From IMG/VR virus record IMGVR_UViG_3300042691_056010, positions 1-44,230 of that record: a stretch of 44,230 nucleotides of DNA; one strand, given 5' to 3'. Below the pieces are notes generated by a model. That model saw only the letters and a program-made list of their open reading frames with translations. It made no database searches and had not been told where the DNA came from. This stretch comes from a virus. Positions 40,642 to 44,230 of this stretch are shown piece by piece. Position 1 is the stretch's first letter. Each line of letters starts with the position of its first letter. Made by a program: the position numbers and the translations under genes.

Positions 40642-43600
40642 CCAGCACGTAACTTGGCCGCTCACTACTAGTGTGGACACCAAGACACTTGCTGCTGGTA
40701 ACGATACTTTTGATGCTACAAACCTCACATTCGGCTCAAACGACATTATTGACGGTGCAGCTGGAAGCGACACATTGAACATCACGAACAACGGAACTGC
40801 TGCTTTAACGCTGCCGGCTGCTGTTGTTTCTAATGTTGAAACAATCAACGTTCGTAACTTGGCATCAACAAGTCTGGCTTCAGGTTCTGCAGAAGTCTCG
40901 ACTGTTACTGTCGGTGCTTTGAAGTCTGGCCAAACCATTACGGTTGCTGGTCAAACTTTGTTAGCAACAGCCGACCTGTCTGAAGCAGCAGTCGCAACTG
41001 CTCTCGCAACTGCTGACGTGGCAGATACAAATGAAACAGGTACTGGCTGGGTGCTTTCCGGTAACTTGACAACCGGCTATGCTAAAGCAGCCGGTACAAA
41101 TGCTGATCAAGTCAAGTACACTGCTTCAACTGTTGGTGACAAAGCAGATTTGACGATAACTGGCAACGCAGTTAGCAACATCAAGTCAGCCCAGATCATT
41201 ACTTACGGCGGTATTGCTGAAAACGCAGAAACACACTCACTCAAAATTAACGGAACTTCAGTATCTTTTACAACAGATGGATCCGGTACTATTGCTGAAA
41301 TTGCTACGGGTATGGCGGCCGCAATCAACGGAACGATGGGTCGATCTATTGCTACCGCTGTTGGCACCACTGTTCAGATCGTAAGTGACAGTGTGGTCAC
41401 TATTGGTGATTTTGCTGAATCTAGCGCAACAGCTGCTTTAACAGAGGCTGTCGCTTTGGCCCCTTCCAAGCAGACGATAGCTGTTACGGCAGCTACAGCA
41501 TCTGCAACAGCTACCATGTCTTTTGTGATCAATGGAACGACTGTAACTACGGGTGCAGTTGGTGCAGATGCAACCACTGCAGCTGCTGCAATTGTCGCTG
41601 CGATTAATACTTACTATGGTGCAGCTATTGCTAGCAATTCAACCAATACAGTGACTTGGGACTCTGGCAAGGTTGGATTGGCATTTGGTGCACCAGTTGC
41701 ATCTGCTGGTACATACACTTATGCAATTACCGATGTGACAGCCAGTGGTGGGTTGTTATCTACAGATGCCCCAGTGATTTCCATCACAAACGGCACGGCA
41801 GAAACAGCCGCCGCAACTTATGCAACAACAGTTGATGCAACCAAGTTTGCAAATGCCACTACCTTCAATTCCGACCTTTCTACTGCCAACGTCATTGTTA
41901 GTAACGTAGCAACAGGCCAAGTTGTTGGCATGAAGGGCAACGGCACAGTCGCAACCGGTGGTTTGGACGCTACTTACGGTTCAACCGTAACGGCCGCTAC
42001 TGTTAACTTAACTGGCGGCACTAACGGTGGTGCAGTTGCATTGACAGCTGCCGCAGCAACAACTGTTTCCCTGACTTCCACTGGTGCACCTTTGACAAGC
42101 ACTGGCTTGACAGGGACCAACACTGTTGCCTCCTTAAACATCGGTGGCACAACTACTTCAACCCTGAACATCGTTGCCGACTCTAACCTTACCACCGGTA
42201 CAGGCGCTGTTACTTTGACCGCTAAAACATTGAATGTCAGCGGTGCTGCCACTTCCGTTGTCTTGGATAGCGACACAGCACTGAGCGCATCCAACCTGAC
42301 CACTATTGATGCTTCCGGCATGACCGTTGGTGGTGTTACTTTGGGTCTTGTGGCCGGCATTACTTCCTTCAAGGGTGGTCAAGGTGCAGACACAGTAACG
42401 ACTGCTGGTATCGCAACTGGTTCAGTTGTTGATGCTGGCGTAGGTGGTGACACGTTGATTATTGGTTCTGCTGGTGATGTTGATACTGCCGCCGAAGGCG
42501 CTCGTTACCTAAGCTTTGAAACTGTTCGCGCAGCTTCCGGTAGCTACGATGCTTCTTTGGTGAGCTCAGCAACAGCCATCCAAATGACTGGTGCCGGCAC
42601 ACTGTCGAACTTGAACGCTACACAAGCTGGCAACGTTCAAATTCGGACCTCTGGCCAATATACGGCTTCACTGATAACAGAAACTGGCACTTCTGATGTT
42701 TTGACAATGAAGTTGGGTACAGGTTCATCCTCTTCTGCTGCAACTAGCATTACCACAGGCCTGACAGCGAATGGATTTGAGACCATTAACTTGGCAACAA
42801 ATCATGGTTCCACAGCAGCTACTGGTTCAGACCGTACATCAACAATTGCTGCATTTACGGCAGACAGCGTTACAGCTATCAATTTGACAGGCAGTGCTTT
42901 CACAATCACAAATCCAGCAACAACCAAGAAAGTCACCATTGATGCTTCAGCATTGGTTGGTAATGGTGCAACAACACCCGTGGGTTTGACTGTTAACAGC
43001 ACTGGCAATCTAGTCAATGGCTCAACGGTCATCGGTTCAGCAGTACGTGATTCATATACTATTGCTGCTGAAGGTTCTACCTTCAATGGTGGTGCTGGCG
43101 ATGATCAGTTTGTGATCGTTAGCACAGGACCTGCTGCTCTAACTGCTGCAGATGGTGTAACCGACTTGGTCCTTGATGGTGGAGCTAACAGCACCTCTAC
43201 AACCACAGGCAAAGACGTACTTGAATTCGCAGACAGCACTATCACTGACGACTTGACCCTCACTGATGCAAACTTCACAAAGATTTCTGGCATGGAATCT
43301 TTGAAACTTAGCAACACTGGTTCTTTGTCGTTGACAACAGGCTCAGCTTTCAATGCGACTTTTGCTGACGGCGTCAAAATTACCACAGGTGCATTAGTTG
43401 ATGCAAAAACCTTCACTCTTAATGGTGGTTTGTCTACAACAGCAATCGACCTAACAGTTGATGGTGCTCTGCTTGTTGGCAATGCCGCAACTGAAGATAT
43501 CACTATCAGAACTGGTACCGCAAATGACAAAGTAACTTTCACTGGAACAGTGTTTGTAGGTGCGGCTGCTGGAGATGGTGCAACGATTACAGTCGCAACC

Positions 43601-44230
43601 GGAGATGGTGATGACACTATCTCCGTAACAACTGGAACAATTATTGATGATTCAGACAATCAAGCAATTATTATCACTGGTGGCAAAGGTAAAGATACAA
43701 TTACCATGGTTAAAGTGAACGGTGGCGATACCGGTGCTGCAGGAAGCCAGGTACATTTGGGTAACGCTCAAATCATCATGGCTGATGGTGACTCAACCAC
43801 TGGTAACTATGACGTTATTGTTGGCTTTGATGCTGGCGCAACAACTGACATAGCGGATAACTTGGACTTTGCTGGCTCCTCAAATGCAGTTAGTGCATTC
43901 AGTAACTCAACTGATTTCGGAACAATCTTGACACACTCGATCTCTAACGGTGTTGTAACATTCGATGACATTGCAAACTTCACCACTGCATTGATCATTA
44001 CCAGTAGCAACTTGTCCGATGTACTTGGGTATTTGGCTGCAAATACAGCCAACAACGGAGTAGTGGCATTCACTTTTGACAGCGACAACAATGGCTCTGC
44101 TGAAAGCACGTTGGTTTACCACAACGGTGATACCGGTGCTACTGATTCGTTGGTCATGTTGAAAGATGTTGTTTTGACTGGTTTGTCTACAGCCATCAAT
44201 GAAACATCAGGCTACGCACAAATTTCTTAA
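40628..44230 (+). CDS. S-layer / RTX-like repeat protein, 5'-truncated (second copy)
   Basis: The frame is open from 40628 to TAA at the window end (1200 codons), with no ATG near the start and no ribosome site before GTG 40673. The first homologous residues are LTTSVDTKTLAAGNDTFDAT, aligning with the first S-layer fragment from the same LTT onward (both later share ..VET.NV). The body is Thr/Ala/Gly-rich beta-strand repeats with FETIN-type motifs. RTX-like GGAGDDQF and GDGDDTISV occur late, and DVIVGFDAGATTDIADNLDF near the C-terminus is the type I secretion-like end. There is no frameshift. Relatives are surface-layer proteins, but the expressed form would need a 5' end from elsewhere. Confidence 0.85.
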   Translation: MNGLRQHVTWPLTTSVDTKTLAAGNDTFDATNLTFGSNDIIDGAAGSDTLNITNNGTAALTLPAAVVSNVETINVRNLASTSLASGSAEVSTVTVGALKSGQTITVAGQTLLATADLSEAAVATALATADVADTNETGTGWVLSGNLTTGYAKAAGTNADQVKYTASTVGDKADLTITGNAVSNIKSAQIITYGGIAENAETHSLKINGTSVSFTTDGSGTIAEIATGMAAAINGTMGRSIATAVGTTVQIVSDSVVTIGDFAESSATAALTEAVALAPSKQTIAVTAATASATATMSFVINGTTVTTGAVGADATTAAAAIVAAINTYYGAAIASNSTNTVTWDSGKVGLAFGAPVASAGTYTYAITDVTASGGLLSTDAPVISITNGTAETAAATYATTVDATKFANATTFNSDLSTANVIVSNVATGQVVGMKGNGTVATGGLDATYGSTVTAATVNLTGGTNGGAVALTAAAATTVSLTSTGAPLTSTGLTGTNTVASLNIGGTTTSTLNIVADSNLTTGTGAVTLTAKTLNVSGAATSVVLDSDTALSASNLTTIDASGMTVGGVTLGLVAGITSFKGGQGADTVTTAGIATGSVVDAGVGGDTLIIGSAGDVDTAAEGARYLSFETVRAASGSYDASLVSSATAIQMTGAGTLSNLNATQAGNVQIRTSGQYTASLITETGTSDVLTMKLGTGSSSSAATSITTGLTANGFETINLATNHGSTAATGSDRTSTIAAFTADSVTAINLTGSAFTITNPATTKKVTIDASALVGNGATTPVGLTVNSTGNLVNGSTVIGSAVRDSYTIAAEGSTFNGGAGDDQFVIVSTGPAALTAADGVTDLVLDGGANSTSTTTGKDVLEFADSTITDDLTLTDANFTKISGMESLKLSNTGSLSLTTGSAFNATFADGVKITTGALVDAKTFTLNGGLSTTAIDLTVDGALLVGNAATEDITIRTGTANDKVTFTGTVFVGAAAGDGATITVATGDGDDTISVTTGTIIDDSDNQAIIITGGKGKDTITMVKVNGGDTGAAGSQVHLGNAQIIMADGDSTTGNYDVIVGFDAGATTDIADNLDFAGSSNAVSAFSNSTDFGTILTHSISNGVVTFDDIANFTTALIITSSNLSDVLGYLAANTANNGVVAFTFDSDNNGSAESTLVYHNGDTGATDSLVMLKDVVLTGLSTAINETSGYAQIS

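Larger units (their letters stand above)
35200..40645. mobile_element. Second, small integrative element (polymerase, HGGxSTG pair, higBA, integrase, HTH)
   Basis: The gene content is foreign to the S-layer locus on both sides. An integrase/HTH module homologous to that of the prophage stands at the right end, and an att-core-like sequence (about 40621-40641) borders it. The left end is not resolved: no matching direct repeat was found by eye near 35.2-35.4 kb. There are no virion genes, so it resembles a satellite or minimal integrative element. Confidence 0.6.

Overview
The window looks like a piece of a Burkholderiales chromosome, probably a freshwater Comamonadaceae-type betaproteobacterium. 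This is an inference from three things: the GC-rich lambda-head/P2-tail prophage, the S-layer/RTX-like repeat proteins, and the DUF6447-type small gene beside them. No rRNA, tRNA or CRISPR array was recognised.

Region 1 (1 to about 30,590) is the right-hand part of a temperate contractile-tailed prophage. Its head module is lambda-like: terminase large subunit (cut by the window edge), gpW, portal, S49 protease, decoration protein, major capsid and joining proteins. Its tail module is P2-like: spike V, a separate PAAR tip, W, J, I, baseplate and fibre proteins, sheath, tube, E with a P2-type slippery heptamer for E', tape measure, U, X and D. A lysis cassette follows (holin-like, GH108 muramidase, 3TM holin). 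Cargo comprises a parDE toxin-antitoxin pair set backwards in the tail operon, an AAA ATPase + RloB defence-type pair after the lysis genes, a tyrosine integrase divergent from a small HTH gene, and an acidic repeat protein with Ca-loop-like motifs at the extreme right end.

Region 2 (30,583 to 35,182) is host-like and visibly less GC-rich. It holds the 3' part of an S-layer/RTX-like gene with no start codon or RBS, a strong terminator, a DUF6447-like gene, a 60-aa gene, a TPR gene, a cyclophilin-type lipoprotein, and a second copy of the 60-aa gene broken by one nonsense codon.

Region 3 (about 35,200 to 40,645) is a second, small integrative element. It carries a compact protein with all the motifs of a family A DNA polymerase palm/fingers, a convergent HGGxSTG small gene with its partner, a higBA toxin-antitoxin cassette framed by a 22-bp perfect inverted repeat, an unknown gene, and a second tyrosine integrase/HTH pair homologous to that of region 1.

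Region 4 (40,628 to 44,230) is a second S-layer-like gene, again without a 5' end. It begins at the same homologous codon (LTT-x-VDT) as the first.

The most notable pattern is this duplication of layout: two related integrase/HTH modules, each followed by a related att-core-like sequence and then by an S-layer reading frame that begins at the same residue and is open to its stop. This could be repeated integration into a conserved S-layer motif, a cassette-shuffling system for surface-layer variation, or, as the null, an assembly join between paralogues. The family A polymerase inside a roughly 5-kb integrase-bearing element is the second notable item.
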